Below the pieces are notes generated by a model. The model ran no database searches and was not told the DNA's origin. It was given only the letters and a program-made list of their open reading frames with translations. The position numbers and the translations under genes are program-made. A DNA stretch of 30,444 nt from a virus, in the IMG/VR virus record IMGVR_UViG_3300030107_002418, positions 1 to 30,444 of that record; one strand, written 5' to 3'. Positions 1 to 6,805 of the stretch are shown here, piece after piece (within the stretch, counting starts at the first letter, position 1; each line of letters opens with the position of its first letter).

Positions 1-168
1 GGTGACTTTGAAATAGTAAACCAAAGAGAGACAGGAAAATGTTTAGATGTCATTGTGCTTAATAATAAGACAAAGACTTTTGAGAAGTACGAAACTGTAG
101 AAGAAGCAGTTAACTCAATCCCCGAAAAAGACATAAAACAACTCGCTTTAGAGTCAACTAATGGCTAG
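1..168 (+). CDS. Partial protein of unknown function (5' end outside window)
   Basis: The frame is open from the first base and ends at TAG 166-168, giving the last 55 residues of a protein that starts outside the window. The visible part is Lys/Glu-rich with alternating hydrophobic residues and contains a stretch like FEKYETVEEAVNSI. I recognise no domain. It is followed by 39 bases and a strong ribosome binding site for the next gene on the same strand, so it probably belongs to the same rightward run. Confidence is limited because the start cannot be seen. Confidence 0.6.
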   Translation, partial: GDFEIVNQRETGKCLDVIVLNNKTKTFEKYETVEEAVNSIPEKDIKQLALESTNG

Positions 169-207
169 TATAATAAATGTAAGCTAATAAAATAATAAGG
201 AGGAAAT

Positions 208-543
208 ATGGCTGAAGAAGATCACATCTACTGTAATGCTGACCCTAATGAGTATAAAGAAGATGATACACTGTATGAGGTGTGGATTTCTGCACCTGAC
301 CTAACAGGTCATCAAATGATTTGTCGCTGTCCTAGTAATAAAATCTATAATGTTGTTAGGGGTTATGAAACAATCCACATGACGTTATCAGATTTAGGGT
401 ATGATATCCAGGATCTTACTACCGACCGTGTGTTGCTCTGGTGGGAGCACGGAAACATAGAGGCAGTAAATCAAAAAACTCGTGAGCGTTTCAACTACGT
501 TGAAGTTCAAGGGGGTTATGGTTTAGAATTAATCAAGGAGTAA
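208..543 (+). CDS. Hypothetical acidic protein, 111 aa
   Basis: An AAGGAGG ribosome binding site at 197-203, five bases before the ATG, makes this start clear. The protein is acidic and rich in Tyr, with no signal peptide, membrane segment or catalytic motif that I recognise. It is first in a tight rightward series: the next gene begins three bases after its stop. A possible host-takeover or accessory role is only inferred from the cluster of small unknown genes. Confidence 0.75.
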   Translation: MAEEDHIYCNADPNEYKEDDTLYEVWISAPDLTGHQMICRCPSNKIYNVVRGYETIHMTLSDLGYDIQDLTTDRVLLWWEHGNIEAVNQKTRERFNYVEVQGGYGLELIKE

Positions 544-545
544 CA

Positions 546-743
546 ATGAACAGTAAAAAAGCTAAACTGTTGAGGAAATCCCTCAAAGAAGGTGGAGTAG
601 ACTGGCGTGACTCTCAACCAGTCCAAAGGGAAAAAACACTTCCCGACGGTACTACCGAGCGTCACCCCACCATATTCCAAAACCCAAAGGGTGGTAGGTT
701 TGCCTATCGAGCACTTAAGAAAACAGTAGGAAACAAGAAATGA
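546..743 (+). CDS. Hypothetical basic protein, 65 aa
   Basis: A small, strongly basic protein: Lys/Arg-rich at the N terminus (MNSKKAKLLRKSLKEGG) and at the C terminus. It starts two bases after the previous stop, with an AAGGAG-type site inside the end of the upstream gene, and overlaps the next gene by four bases (ATGA), so translation is probably coupled. I recognise no fold. The charge would suit nucleic-acid binding, but that is inference only. Confidence 0.7.
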   Translation: MNSKKAKLLRKSLKEGGVDWRDSQPVQREKTLPDGTTERHPTIFQNPKGGRFAYRALKKTVGNKK

Positions 744-943
744 AACCAGAACTTTACGATACGCACTTTTTCAAGGCGATTGACGTATATGGTGAGATCC
801 CAGGATACCTGCAGGAAGCCAGATATGCCTGGAAACACTTACACAGTGATGATGACGTAACCCTCCACAGATATAAGAATTACCTTATTATGTCACACAG
901 TGACGGTGATGATCTTGTAATTAAATTACCAACGGAGGAATAG
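740..943 (+). CDS. Hypothetical acidic protein, 67 aa
   Basis: This begins in a four-base ATGA overlap with the upstream gene. It is rich in Asp, His and Tyr, with no recognisable domain. It is followed after four bases by another small gene whose ribosome binding site (GGAGGAA, 934-940) lies within the last codons of this one. This packing is typical of a phage accessory operon. Function unknown. Confidence 0.65.
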   Translation: MKPELYDTHFFKAIDVYGEIPGYLQEARYAWKHLHSDDDVTLHRYKNYLIMSHSDGDDLVIKLPTEE

Positions 944-947
944 AGTA

Positions 948-1121
948 ATGGCTAAAGAAGAAAAGAGGATAGTTTTTACAAAAGAAGAACTGTGGTTAAA
1001 TCAGGCACCTTCTTTGAATTTTGAACTAGACGAAGATAAACTACTAGAAAGAGCATTAGATTGTGGTTTTGTTACTAGGGTAGGAGAAAACCAGTTCTTA
1101 GTGAATAACAACTATGCGTAG
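948..1121 (+). CDS. Small hypothetical protein, 57 aa
   Basis: An ATG at 948, preceded by GGAGGAA seven bases upstream, opens a 57-residue frame that ends at TAG 1119-1121. The protein starts MAKEEKRIVFTKEELW and is highly charged, with predicted helices and no membrane segment. It fills what would otherwise be a gap between 943 and 1114 and overlaps the next start by eight bases, which fits the operon. I do not recognise the family. Confidence 0.65.
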   Translation: MAKEEKRIVFTKEELWLNQAPSLNFELDEDKLLERALDCGFVTRVGENQFLVNNNYA

Positions 1122-1461
1122 AGGTAGACACAGCAAGAACACGGTGTATAGGTTTTCCCTAGCACACGGACAAAATGAGTATGTCTTTGGGGCAGGAACA
1201 CTAGAGGAAGGAGCAAAGTTAGTTAGAAAGATTGACCTAGAGTTCGAAAGGAAATTCGATACCGAACCAGATAGCTTCTTTACTCTACCCTTCCCTTTTC
1301 ACAAAGTTCCTATACACGCAATGGAAGGTGCTGATATTACTGCCTGGAATGAAGAGGAAGGAGAACTTTTATTCTTTGGGTTTTACTACGATAAAGAAAC
1401 CGAAGAGTATATCCCCATGGATGAGGATGAAAAAGACTACACAGCAAAGTACTGGTGTTAA
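1114..1461 (+). CDS. Hypothetical protein, 115 aa
   Basis: Last gene of the rightward series. The N terminus is basic (MRRGRHSKNTVYRF) and the C-terminal half strongly acidic and aromatic. No domain is recognised. The ATG lies inside the end of the upstream small gene, so translation is probably coupled. Its stop overlaps the stop of the leftward AlkB-like gene by four bases (1458-1461), a convergent junction with no spacer. A weak hairpin just after the stop (1464-1483) is described separately. Confidence 0.65.
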   Translation: MRRGRHSKNTVYRFSLAHGQNEYVFGAGTLEEGAKLVRKIDLEFERKFDTEPDSFFTLPFPFHKVPIHAMEGADITAWNEEEGELLFFGFYYDKETEEYIPMDEDEKDYTAKYWC

Positions 1462-2057
1462 AGACCTGACCTAAAGGTTAGGTTAATCCTTTCCCCCGAG
1501 TTAAGCACAGGTGGCACCGCATGAGTGCTAGTCATTTGAGAATGACCGTCAAAAAGTATTGCCTGCCCGTGCCCCATTATGTATCTCTCCTTAGTTAGAT
1601 AACTGCCCGATGGCCAGATGATATTAATTTTACTGGTGTTGGTTTTCTTTTTAATAAAGTAGTGGTACTGGTTCCATTCAAATACCCTAGCAGCCCCAAG
1701 CGATATAGAAAACACTACGTCATCTCGCGTGGGTACGGTGTCTGAGTGATGAGGAATACTGTCCTCACCTGTTCTGTATAACCCACACAAACAAAAAGTA
1801 AATTCTATGTTCCTTCCTAGTTCCTCACTTGCGTGGTGTTCCGCCACTTTCTTAAACCAAGCTACGTCTTCATTACTTTCCCATGGGCTAGGGTGCATTT
1901 TCTTACCTGCATACCTAAACGAGTGGTCACCGTAACCTCTTGTTTCTCTTCCTTTAACCTCTACTCCGTTGTAGACTCTATTCTGGGCTTTATCCCAATA
2001 ATCAAAAGCTGGTAACCCAACCGTACAACCATCAAGAGAATCTATAAACTCACGCAT
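1458..2057 (-). CDS. AlkB-like 2-oxoglutarate/Fe(II) dioxygenase
   Basis: AlkB-family enzymes remove alkyl groups from nucleic-acid bases by oxidative dealkylation using Fe(II) and 2-oxoglutarate. Visible here, numbered from the chosen start: the iron-binding HxD pair (H104, D106 in PHHSDT), the distal iron-binding His (H179 in STHAVPP) and the C-terminal 2-oxoglutarate/substrate signature RINLTFR (R190, R196), which is characteristic of AlkB. Length (199 aa) is normal. An in-frame ATG 18 codons upstream (2111) would overlap dUTPase by 62 bases; the start at 2057 overlaps by eight and has GGAAG upstream, so I prefer it. It may repair phage DNA or RNA, or act on modified bases; the substrate is not deducible. 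Confidence 0.85.
   Translation of the reverse strand: MREFIDSLDGCTVGLPAFDYWDKAQNRVYNGVEVKGRETRGYGDHSFRYAGKKMHPSPWESNEDVAWFKKVAEHHASEELGRNIEFTFCLCGLYRTGEDSIPHHSDTVPTRDDVVFSISLGAARVFEWNQYHYFIKKKTNTSKINIIWPSGSYLTKERYIMGHGQAILFDGHSQMTSTHAVPPVLNSGERINLTFRSGL
1464..1483 (+). terminator. Weak hairpin at a convergent gene junction
   Basis: ACCTGACC and GGTTAGGT pair over eight positions around a TAAA loop just after the rightward stop codon. One pair is G-U when read as + strand RNA but an A-C mismatch on the other strand, so the structure favours rightward transcripts. No U-tract follows, and the bases also encode the conserved C terminus of the AlkB-like protein, so it may be fortuitous. Confidence 0.3.
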
Positions 2058-2496
2058 TCCCAGTACTTCCAAATCCACCACCACCACGTTCAGTGGTGTA
2101 GCTAAACTCATTAACCACCGAGAAGCTTACGTGTTCTATAGGGACAAACACCAGCTGTGCTATGCGGTCTCCGTTTTGAACTAAATACTCCTCGTTACTG
2201 TGGTTCTTAAGATGCACCACTAACTCACCTTGATAATCTGAGTCAATAATACCAACCACGTTAGCAGGCAGTATTCCCTTAACTCCCAGCCCAGATCTAG
2301 GCATGATCATAGCGCATAGGGTATGGTCACCTATATGTATCTTATAACCCATAGGAAACTTTGCAGTCTCTCCAGGATATATCATACAGTTATCGCAAGA
2401 CCGTAAGTCCAGCCCAGCTGAACCAACGGTTGCGTAATCAGGTATGTTCCTAGCCTCAGCACGAGGGTCTACGAATATAATTTCAACCTTTTTCAT
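2050..2496 (-). CDS. dut: dUTP diphosphatase (dUTPase), trimeric type
   Basis: Hydrolyses dUTP to dUMP and pyrophosphate, keeping uracil out of DNA and supplying dUMP to thymidylate-synthase enzymes such as the one at 13731-14792. All five motifs are present in order: I GSAGLDLR (25-32), II PRSGLGV (66-72), III GIIDSDYQGE (82-91, catalytic Asp85), IV GDRIAQLVF (109-117), and the P-loop-like motif V RGGGGFGSTG (137-146). The length of 148 aa is typical of homotrimeric phage and bacterial dUTPases. It overlaps the genes on both sides. In this phage it may also feed dUMP into base modification. Confidence 0.95.
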   Translation of the reverse strand: MKKVEIIFVDPRAEARNIPDYATVGSAGLDLRSCDNCMIYPGETAKFPMGYKIHIGDHTLCAMIMPRSGLGVKGILPANVVGIIDSDYQGELVVHLKNHSNEEYLVQNGDRIAQLVFVPIEHVSFSVVNEFSYTTERGGGGFGSTGNA

Positions 2497-2893
2497 TAAC
2501 TTTCTTCTCTAACCAAAACTCTTCGTGTAGTGGTTTAAATATAGTGTGGTAGTAATGATTCTGCCTATAGCCTTCAAATGCATCACAACTTTTAGACCTA
2601 GACACGTGCCATTCACCGTCCATCCATAAATAGATGTACTCTATAAACACAGGGTCTACGTGCCATGACATATAATTGTCTAAACTAACATAAGTCTCAG
2701 GTTCTTCTGGGCTACTTGCGTCACCTAGTGTCCTCATGTTCCCTATGTCTATTAACTCATCTGCCTTTTCACGTGTGTCGTACTCTGTCAATAACGATAC
2801 ACCAACTTGTTCTAGGTATCCGTCATAATGACAGTAAGCAACCTTCACGCAACCGTCTTCTTGCTCCATTGCAATATTACTTCTAGTTCCCAT
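2483..2893 (-). CDS. Conserved phage protein, 136 aa, function unknown
   Basis: The N terminus MGTRSNIAMEQEDG followed by VAYCHYDGYLEQVG resembles a family of small phage proteins that I recognise only as conserved and uncharacterised. No catalytic motif, signal peptide or membrane span is apparent. The 3' end overlaps the dUTPase start by 14 bases and the 5' end overlaps the preceding gene by 11, so it is translated within the same leftward unit. Confidence 0.75.
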   Translation of the reverse strand: MGTRSNIAMEQEDGCVKVAYCHYDGYLEQVGVSLLTEYDTREKADELIDIGNMRTLGDASSPEEPETYVSLDNYMSWHVDPVFIEYIYLWMDGEWHVSRSKSCDAFEGYRQNHYYHTIFKPLHEEFWLEKKVNEKG

Positions 2894-3086
2894 CTTTTAT
2901 CTCCACAGGTTCTACGTCTACAACTTTAATATCCCCAATACCATATAGTCTTGAGAACTCTTTAAACGCAATGTTATTATATTCTACTCCTTTTTCAACA
3001 GGAAACGGTGCATCAAACTCAATAGTTATCTGGCACTCTGGGTGTTTCTTGTCTAGGAAAGTAGCACGAAACTTTCTTTTTTCCAT
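2883..3086 (-). CDS. Hypothetical protein, 67 aa
   Basis: A small charged protein starting MEKRKFRATFLDKKHPE and ending in a Val/Glu-rich segment. Its ATG overlaps the stop of the upstream 123-aa gene by one base (TAATG), and its end overlaps the next gene, consistent with coupled translation. The predicted pattern is mostly beta strand. I recognise no family. Confidence 0.65.
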   Translation of the reverse strand: MEKRKFRATFLDKKHPECQITIEFDAPFPVEKGVEYNNIAFKEFSRLYGIGDIKVVDVEPVEIKDGN

Positions 3087-3457
3087 TAGTCCTCCACTTT
3101 TTCGTAAGCTACACGATATGCTCTTTTTAAGAACTGTTGCTTGGTTAGTGTAGTAGCATTAGTCATTAAACCAATATGGTCTCTAACTTCTTGAGAACTG
3201 ATCGGAACAGTAAAATTCCCGTCCTTATCTTTGCGTAAAAGACTGCGGTCACTTCCTAGTAATTTCATACGAGTATAAAAGTCTTTCCAGTTCTTTTCAG
3301 TGATCTCACTCATACCTACTGACATAGTTGTCCAGATAAGGGTGTGTAACACCTCTGTCATTTGCCCCAAAGGTTCTCCGTCACCATCCCAGGTTCCGTC
3401 AGGTTCCCAAGTTTTAGTGCTTTCTTTTATTTTGCTGTAATCCCAATGTAACGCCAT
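3086..3457 (-). CDS. Hypothetical protein, 123 aa
   Basis: The N terminus contains a Trp/Gly/Asp-rich stretch (WEPDGTWDGDGEPLGQ) followed by predicted helices. There is no signal peptide or membrane segment. The start ATG overlaps the stop of the 39-aa upstream gene by one base. I do not recognise the family; a small helical phage accessory protein is the most that can be said. Confidence 0.65.
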   Translation of the reverse strand: MALHWDYSKIKESTKTWEPDGTWDGDGEPLGQMTEVLHTLIWTTMSVGMSEITEKNWKDFYTRMKLLGSDRSLLRKDKDGNFTVPISSQEVRDHIGLMTNATTLTKQQFLKRAYRVAYEKVED

Positions 3458-3576
3458 TAGTCTTCCTCCAATTTATACAGTAACTCAGCCACTTCCGTTC
3501 TTTTATCGAAATAGTTGTCATCGTATCTTTGAAGTGCTAATTTGATTAGCCGTATTTCTTCTTCAGTAAATTCCAT
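3457..3576 (-). CDS. Very small acidic protein, 39 aa
   Basis: The ATG (complement of 3574-3576) follows TTAGGAGAAATA, a good ribosome binding site. The frame runs 39 codons to a TAA that overlaps the next gene's ATG by one base (TAATG). The peptide begins MEFTEEEIRLIKLAL and is predicted to be a single amphipathic helical region. The strong site and the stop-start overlap make it a likely real gene despite its size. Confidence 0.6.
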   Translation of the reverse strand: MEFTEEEIRLIKLALQRYDDNYFDKRTEVAELLYKLEED

Positions 3577-3584
3577 TATTTCTC

Positions 3585-3704
3585 CTAATCTAAGTTTTCT
3601 TTTTCATTTTGTTTTTCATAACAAACTAAACAGTAAAAATGTCCTAGATGAAATAATCCAGGAATAGTTTGCCTACATAGGTCACACTTTAAATTGTTTT
3701 CCAT
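3585..3704 (-). CDS. Small zinc-ribbon-like protein, 39 aa
   Basis: The ATG (complement of 3702-3704) is preceded by ATTGGAGAAATAAT, nearly the same leader as at neighbouring genes. The 39-residue product has two CxxC pairs, C7/C10 and C25/C28, separated by 14 residues, the spacing of a minimal treble-clef or zinc-ribbon knuckle. It probably binds one Zn ion. Its partner is unknown, but such mini-proteins in phages often contact nucleic acid or host transcription factors (inference). It overlaps neither neighbour. Confidence 0.6.
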   Translation of the reverse strand: MENNLKCDLCRQTIPGLFHLGHFYCLVCYEKQNEKENLD

Positions 3705-3705
3705 A

Positions 3706-3882
3706 TTATTTCTCCAATAAGATTTTTATTAAATCTGACTCTGCCTGTTCTATAGCTGTGTAGAGTTTGTCTACATTTTCTTTAGCATACAAGCGGTCAG
3801 AATCTGCATGATCCGACCATGCCCTGATAGTTCCTAGACTACCAGCGACACGTCGAATTTCTTTTTTCTTATCTGGTTTCAT
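3706..3882 (-). CDS. Small hypothetical protein, 58 aa
   Basis: The ATG (complement of 3880-3882) opens a 58-codon frame ending at a TAA, the complement of 3706-3708, one base before the zinc-ribbon gene's ATG. The protein is basic at the N terminus (MKPDKKKEIRRVAG) and helical thereafter, with no cysteine or membrane segment. It overlaps the 3' end of the preceding gene by 14 bases. Function unknown. Confidence 0.55.
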   Translation of the reverse strand: MKPDKKKEIRRVAGSLGTIRAWSDHADSDRLYAKENVDKLYTAIEQAESDLIKILLEK

Positions 3883-4099
3883 TCACTCTAAAAACCCTCT
3901 TGCCAGGAGTACGACTAGCGTACTGGTTAGCGAGAGTGATTAACTCTGGGAAAGCCTGTGAAACAACTTCAAGTTGCTCGTCGTCTAAAGGACACAGAGT
4001 ATCGTGACATTTTTCGATAGCGTATTTGATTTCCCAAACATCAACGACCCCACAGTCTTCTATGTGCTCGTTTAATGATACAATTAAATCTGTCGCCAT
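3869..4099 (-). CDS. Hypothetical acidic protein, 76 aa
   Basis: First gene after the promoter at 4150-4177. A longer frame would need a TTG start at 4111, but that TTG lies in the leader TTGGAGAATAAT whose GGAGAAT is plainly the ribosome binding site for the ATG at 4099, so I use 4099. The protein (MATDLIVSLNEHIEDCG...) is acidic and helical with two cysteines in the N-terminal half. No known domain is recognised. Confidence 0.7.
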   Translation of the reverse strand: MATDLIVSLNEHIEDCGVVDVWEIKYAIEKCHDTLCPLDDEQLEVVSQAFPELITLANQYASRTPGKRVFRVNETR

Positions 4100-4126
4100 A
4101 TTATTCTCCAATTTTATTAAACATAC

Positions 4127-4143
4127 ATAGGGTTTACCCCTAT
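4127..4143 (-). promoter_or_regulatory. Inverted repeat at the predicted transcript start
   Basis: ATAGGG and CCCTAT form a perfect six-base inverted repeat with a five-base spacer. It starts seven bases downstream of the -10 hexamer of the promoter at 4150-4177, where the RNA should begin, so it would give a 5'-terminal hairpin or an operator on the start site. A related repeat (ATAGGT/ACCTAT) sits in the same place at 6035-6052. Confidence 0.5.
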
Positions 4144-4149
4144 ACTTAT

Positions 4150-4177
4150 ATGATACGCTAGATTAAACGACTCTAAA
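4150..4177 (-). promoter_or_regulatory. Leftward promoter, class A
   Basis: On the minus strand TTTAGA and TATCAT are separated by 16 bases. The spacer begins GTCGTTTA, closely matching the promoter at 9426-9453 (ATCGTTTA) and, in part, the one at 9840-9867. It lies in a short intergenic gap in front of the small-gene block that runs to the AlkB-like gene. Confidence 0.55.
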
Positions 4178-4205
4178 GCCATTTAACCTAATCCCTTTAC
4201 AATTG

Positions 4206-4445
4206 TTACTTAAGATCAGGGTCTTGTACCACGTAATTACGGTCGGGACCATAAAGCATTTCCTTAGCACTTGTCATTATTCGCCAAGTGTCCTCCGTAA
4301 AAGAGTTCTTTGGCAGATTCTCAAAGTGGGTAATTACTTCGTCTAACTTATTCATCACCTCTTTTTTACGGGCAATTTCTGCTTCTAATTGTTTTTTGTC
4401 GTGAGCATTCAGCTTCATCAACCATCTTTTAGGTATATTATCCAT
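4206..4445 (-). CDS. Hypothetical helical protein, 79 aa
   Basis: The start at 4445 is set by AAAGGAGGAACA directly upstream; a longer in-frame start at 4469 would put that site inside the gene. The protein is highly charged and helical, with a likely coiled coil around residues 15-45 (LNAHDKKQLEAEIARKK). It overlaps the 3' end of the zinc-finger gene by eight bases and is last in its block. Function not recognised. Confidence 0.65.
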   Translation of the reverse strand: MDNIPKRWLMKLNAHDKKQLEAEIARKKEVMNKLDEVITHFENLPKNSFTEDTWRIMTSAKEMLYGPDRNYVVQDPDLK

Positions 4446-5223
4446 TGTTCCTCCTTTTTTGAACAGCATCCAGTATCTCCGCTATTGATTTTCCGCTCTT
4501 AGTTTTCATGGGTGTTATTGTCGCAAACCCTGTGCCTCCTGCTTCTTCTGCTCGATACATTAATTCTTTTTCACTGAACTGTAGTTTAGGTCTTTTGCCA
4601 TGTCTTCTTTCGTTCATCTCTTTCATTTGTTTATCAAGATTACTGTTTTTGATAGAAGGTACTTTTCCTAAACCTAATTGTTTTCTACGATAGTTTCTTG
4701 CTGCTTTTACTCTTTGATAATTTTGTCCACTCCATTTAGCCTTATGTCTTTTTTCATAACGTGTAGGTTTTATTTGTAACTCATACATCATTATTCTATC
4801 TATCTCTTCCATGTCTTCATATATTGCACAAGCGTAACCATTATTTTGCATATCTGTTGTACAATCTGTGTAAAGTATTGCTTGTTCTAGTATATCTGGG
4901 TCAACGTAGCACTCCCCCATAACATCTGGTTCGTGAGGGTATCTGTTTTCTGTTAGACTTGTTAAAGGAAAAGGGTTCTTATTCTTTTCTTTATGTTGAT
5001 TTCTTTTGCATTCGTCTGAACAAATAATATCTGTTCCTAAAGGCATAGGATTTTCACAAACAGCACAGAGCCTTACTTTTTCTTCATTAGTTATATAGTA
5101 GTATCTGCGTTCTTTAACAGTTTCTGTGCTTTGGTATTTTTTACGAGTAGGACTACTCCTCACTACTTCCAGAACAGGAAGGAATTCTATAAATCTAATT
5201 AATCCTGTTGAAATCGTCTTCAT
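4438..5223 (-). CDS. Putative zinc-binding protein, 261 aa
   Basis: Near residue 55 a four-cysteine pattern is visible, LCAVCENPM then ICSDECKR (CxxC and CxxxC about 12 apart), which should bind one Zn ion. The middle contains a Cys/Asp-rich segment and the C-terminal third is very basic (ARNYRRKQLG, NERRHGKRPK), suggesting nucleic-acid contact. I do not recognise a catalytic domain. An earlier ATG at 5265 would overlap the cupin gene by 71 bases; the ATG at 5223 has AGAGGA upstream and overlaps by 29. Either start leaves the zinc motif intact. Confidence 0.65.
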   Translation of the reverse strand: MKTISTGLIRFIEFLPVLEVVRSSPTRKKYQSTETVKERRYYYITNEEKVRLCAVCENPMPLGTDIICSDECKRNQHKEKNKNPFPLTSLTENRYPHEPDVMGECYVDPDILEQAILYTDCTTDMQNNGYACAIYEDMEEIDRIMMYELQIKPTRYEKRHKAKWSGQNYQRVKAARNYRRKQLGLGKVPSIKNSNLDKQMKEMNERRHGKRPKLQFSEKELMYRAEEAGGTGFATITPMKTKSGKSIAEILDAVQKRRNNG

Positions 5224-5563
5224 ATCGAACGATATCCTCTTCTGAGAGCGGTTTTTCACCATCACCCCACCAAATCTCTAAGACAACTAAGTCTTTGTTT
5301 TTATTCATGTTTTTAAGGCGATGTATGTATCCTTTTGGTACCATAACCCTTGATTTCTTAAAAAGAATTAACGTAGATGTCTGTTTTTGGTTCTCACCTA
5401 GCGTTAATAACCCATCCCCCTCTAAAATTGTCCATTCTTCGCTTCGATGATTGTGTTTTTGTAAACTAAACCTTTCTCCAGGAAAAATTCTAAGTTCTTT
5501 CACAGCGTAATCTTCTGTTTCAAACAAAACTCGGTAGGTTCCCCATGGTTTTTTAACTAACAT
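5195..5563 (-). CDS. Cupin, mannose-6-phosphate isomerase type II
   Basis: A single small beta-barrel like the C-terminal isomerase domain of bifunctional mannose-1-phosphate guanylyltransferase/mannose-6-phosphate isomerase. Visible are KPWGTY (5-10), the metal-binding cluster SLQKHNHRSEEW (33-44: H37, H39, E43) and H81 in PKGYIHRLKN. The C terminus SEEDIVRYEDDFNR matches the end of that family. The 122-aa length fits a stand-alone domain. It may act on a phosphorylated sugar; with the cytidylyltransferase at 6708-7250 it hints at sugar-nucleotide metabolism, perhaps for the glycosyltransferase at 14773-15537 (inference). Confidence 0.8.
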   Translation of the reverse strand: MLVKKPWGTYRVLFETEDYAVKELRIFPGERFSLQKHNHRSEEWTILEGDGLLTLGENQKQTSTLILFKKSRVMVPKGYIHRLKNMNKNKDLVVLEIWWGDGEKPLSEEDIVRYEDDFNRIN

Positions 5564-5564
5564 A

Positions 5565-5660
5565 TCAAAATAAGAATTTACTCATCCAATAACTTATGAC
5601 TATGAATCCCATAACAACGTATAAGATCCAAAACATCACAGATAATATAGCCTTTAACAT
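5565..5660 (-). CDS. Single-span membrane peptide, 31 aa
   Basis: The ATG (complement of 5658-5660) follows AAGGAACAAGG, giving a plausible ribosome binding site, and the frame ends at TGA one base before the cupin's ATG. Apart from one Lys at each end, the 31 residues are almost entirely hydrophobic (AILSVMFWILYVVMGFIVI), one transmembrane helix. It fills the gap between the two neighbours exactly, which supports a real gene. Possible roles are a membrane-active effector or superinfection peptide; nothing in the sequence decides. Confidence 0.5.
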   Translation of the reverse strand: MLKAILSVMFWILYVVMGFIVISYWMSKFLF

Positions 5661-5669
5661 CCTTGTTCC

Positions 5670-6020
5670 TTATTTTACACTAAATAGTGTTATTACATCC
5701 TCTGGTAGTTCAACCGTTCCGTGTCTACCATCTAATTCTGTTACTTCTAAACTATCAAATAGTTCCTTTTTAAAATCTATACATAATTTTCCCATAGGTG
5801 TTATGATAAAAGCACGAGCATGTGCTTCACAGGGTGCTCCGTTCTTGTGCCTGTGTATCATATACATCTCAATAGGAAACATAACGTCATCTTCTTTTTC
5901 TAAACCGCAGTGTTCCTTAGTTATGTCTTCTGGATCCATCTGCCTGTTATACCCATTCTCTATGCTTTGCTTTGCCGCAAGCTTGAGTTCTGGATAACTT
6001 AAACATTTATAACCAATCAT
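5670..6020 (-). CDS. Hypothetical protein, 116 aa
   Basis: First gene behind the promoter at 6059-6086, with an AAAGGAGTAACA leader before ATG 6020. The protein has several His and Cys residues (C6, C38 and two more later; MIHRHKNGAPCEAHAR around 54-69), which could bind a metal, but no motif I can assign. No membrane segment. It is followed nine bases later by the small membrane peptide. Confidence 0.65.
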   Translation of the reverse strand: MIGYKCLSYPELKLAAKQSIENGYNRQMDPEDITKEHCGLEKEDDVMFPIEMYMIHRHKNGAPCEAHARAFIITPMGKLCIDFKKELFDSLEVTELDGRHGTVELPEDVITLFSVK

Positions 6021-6034
6021 TGTTACTCCTTTAC

Positions 6035-6052
6035 ATAGGTTTTTATACCTAT
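6035..6052 (-). promoter_or_regulatory. Inverted repeat at the predicted transcript start
   Basis: ATAGGT and ACCTAT form a perfect six-base inverted repeat with a six-base spacer. It begins seven bases after the TATAAT at 6059-6064, so it would be the first thing transcribed. Placement and core bases match the repeat at 4127-4143 and the outer stem at 9388-9422. Confidence 0.5.
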
Positions 6053-6058
6053 ATAAAC

Positions 6059-6086
6059 ATTATACCTTTGAAGGTAAGAGTGTAAA
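6059..6086 (-). promoter_or_regulatory. Leftward promoter, class A (strong consensus)
   Basis: On the minus strand TTTACA and a perfect TATAAT are separated by 16 bases. This is the closest match to a housekeeping sigma-factor promoter in the window. It drives the block 6020 to 4206. Confidence 0.7.
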
Positions 6087-6100
6087 GGGGTTTAAGGTGA

Positions 6101-6805
6101 TTAAATAGGAATTGCAGTTTTTAACCAGAAGACTAACAAGTAACGGTCTCCTTCATCTACTGCTAAGCCACGATGCATGTGGGTAAAGCTAGGAAAAATC
6201 AAAGCATGACCATTAGGCAAAGGCTCAACCACCCCTCTACCCATGAATTCTGTTCCCCCACCTTTATAGTCATTAGTATTTAGGGGAACTACAACACTTA
6301 TATCTGATGTTTGGTCATGGTGCCATGCCCCCTGTTGTTTATCTTTGATGTTATAGTTAGCTATTTGAATACTGTAGGATGTTTCTATGTACCTCTGCCA
6401 CAACACCATAAATATAGGGTTCATCACTGAGTAGACAACACTCATCATGGATAAAAATATATCGGGAGCAAACTCTTCTAAAACTATTTCTGGGATCTGT
6501 CTTAGTTCGTCTTCTTCAGGGTTAGGTTCAAAATTAAAGTAGAGTTTCATGTTTTCTACTTCATCTAAAAGCATTTCACAAAACTCAGGTGTAAATAAAG
6601 GTATTGTGTACGTTTCCTGAAGAGGTTCCTCTATTATATTTTTCAAAGGATTTTTTACGAGTCCTTCACCCTCATCCATCCCGTTGGATTTACCAAAAGC
6701 TAGTATGTCAGGAAGAACTTCCTTCGTCAGCTTTGCCGTTTCCTCGTTTATCATCCACTCTGACCTTACTGCCAGAGGGAAGTTTTTTACCAGATAATTG
6801 TTCAT
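6101..6805 (-). CDS. 2-oxoglutarate/Fe(II) oxygenase, prolyl-4-hydroxylase type
   Basis: The C-terminal half has the double-stranded beta-helix signature of this superfamily. Numbered from the chosen start: HxD iron ligands H162 and D164 (WHHDQTSD), GGGTEF (182-187), distal iron ligand H211 (THMHRG) and the 2-oxoglutarate-binding Arg R221 in DRYLLVFWL. The layout is like lysyl/prolyl hydroxylases and unlike AlkB. The ATG at 6805 has an excellent site (GGGAGGAGAGAT), although it lies 98 bases inside the cytidylyltransferase gene; a later ATG at 6754 would reduce the overlap but has a poorer site. The substrate may be protein, a nucleoside or a small molecule. Confidence 0.8.
   Translation of the reverse strand: MNNYLVKNFPLAVRSEWMINEETAKLTKEVLPDILAFGKSNGMDEGEGLVKNPLKNIIEEPLQETYTIPLFTPEFCEMLLDEVENMKLYFNFEPNPEEDELRQIPEIVLEEFAPDIFLSMMSVVYSVMNPIFMVLWQRYIETSYSIQIANYNIKDKQQGAWHHDQTSDISVVVPLNTNDYKGGGTEFMGRGVVEPLPNGHALIFPSFTHMHRGLAVDEGDRYLLVFWLKTAIPI

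Noticed and set aside
2058-2111. Longer N terminus for the AlkB-like protein
   Set aside because: It would overlap dUTPase by 62 bases and has a weaker ribosome site than the ATG at 2057.
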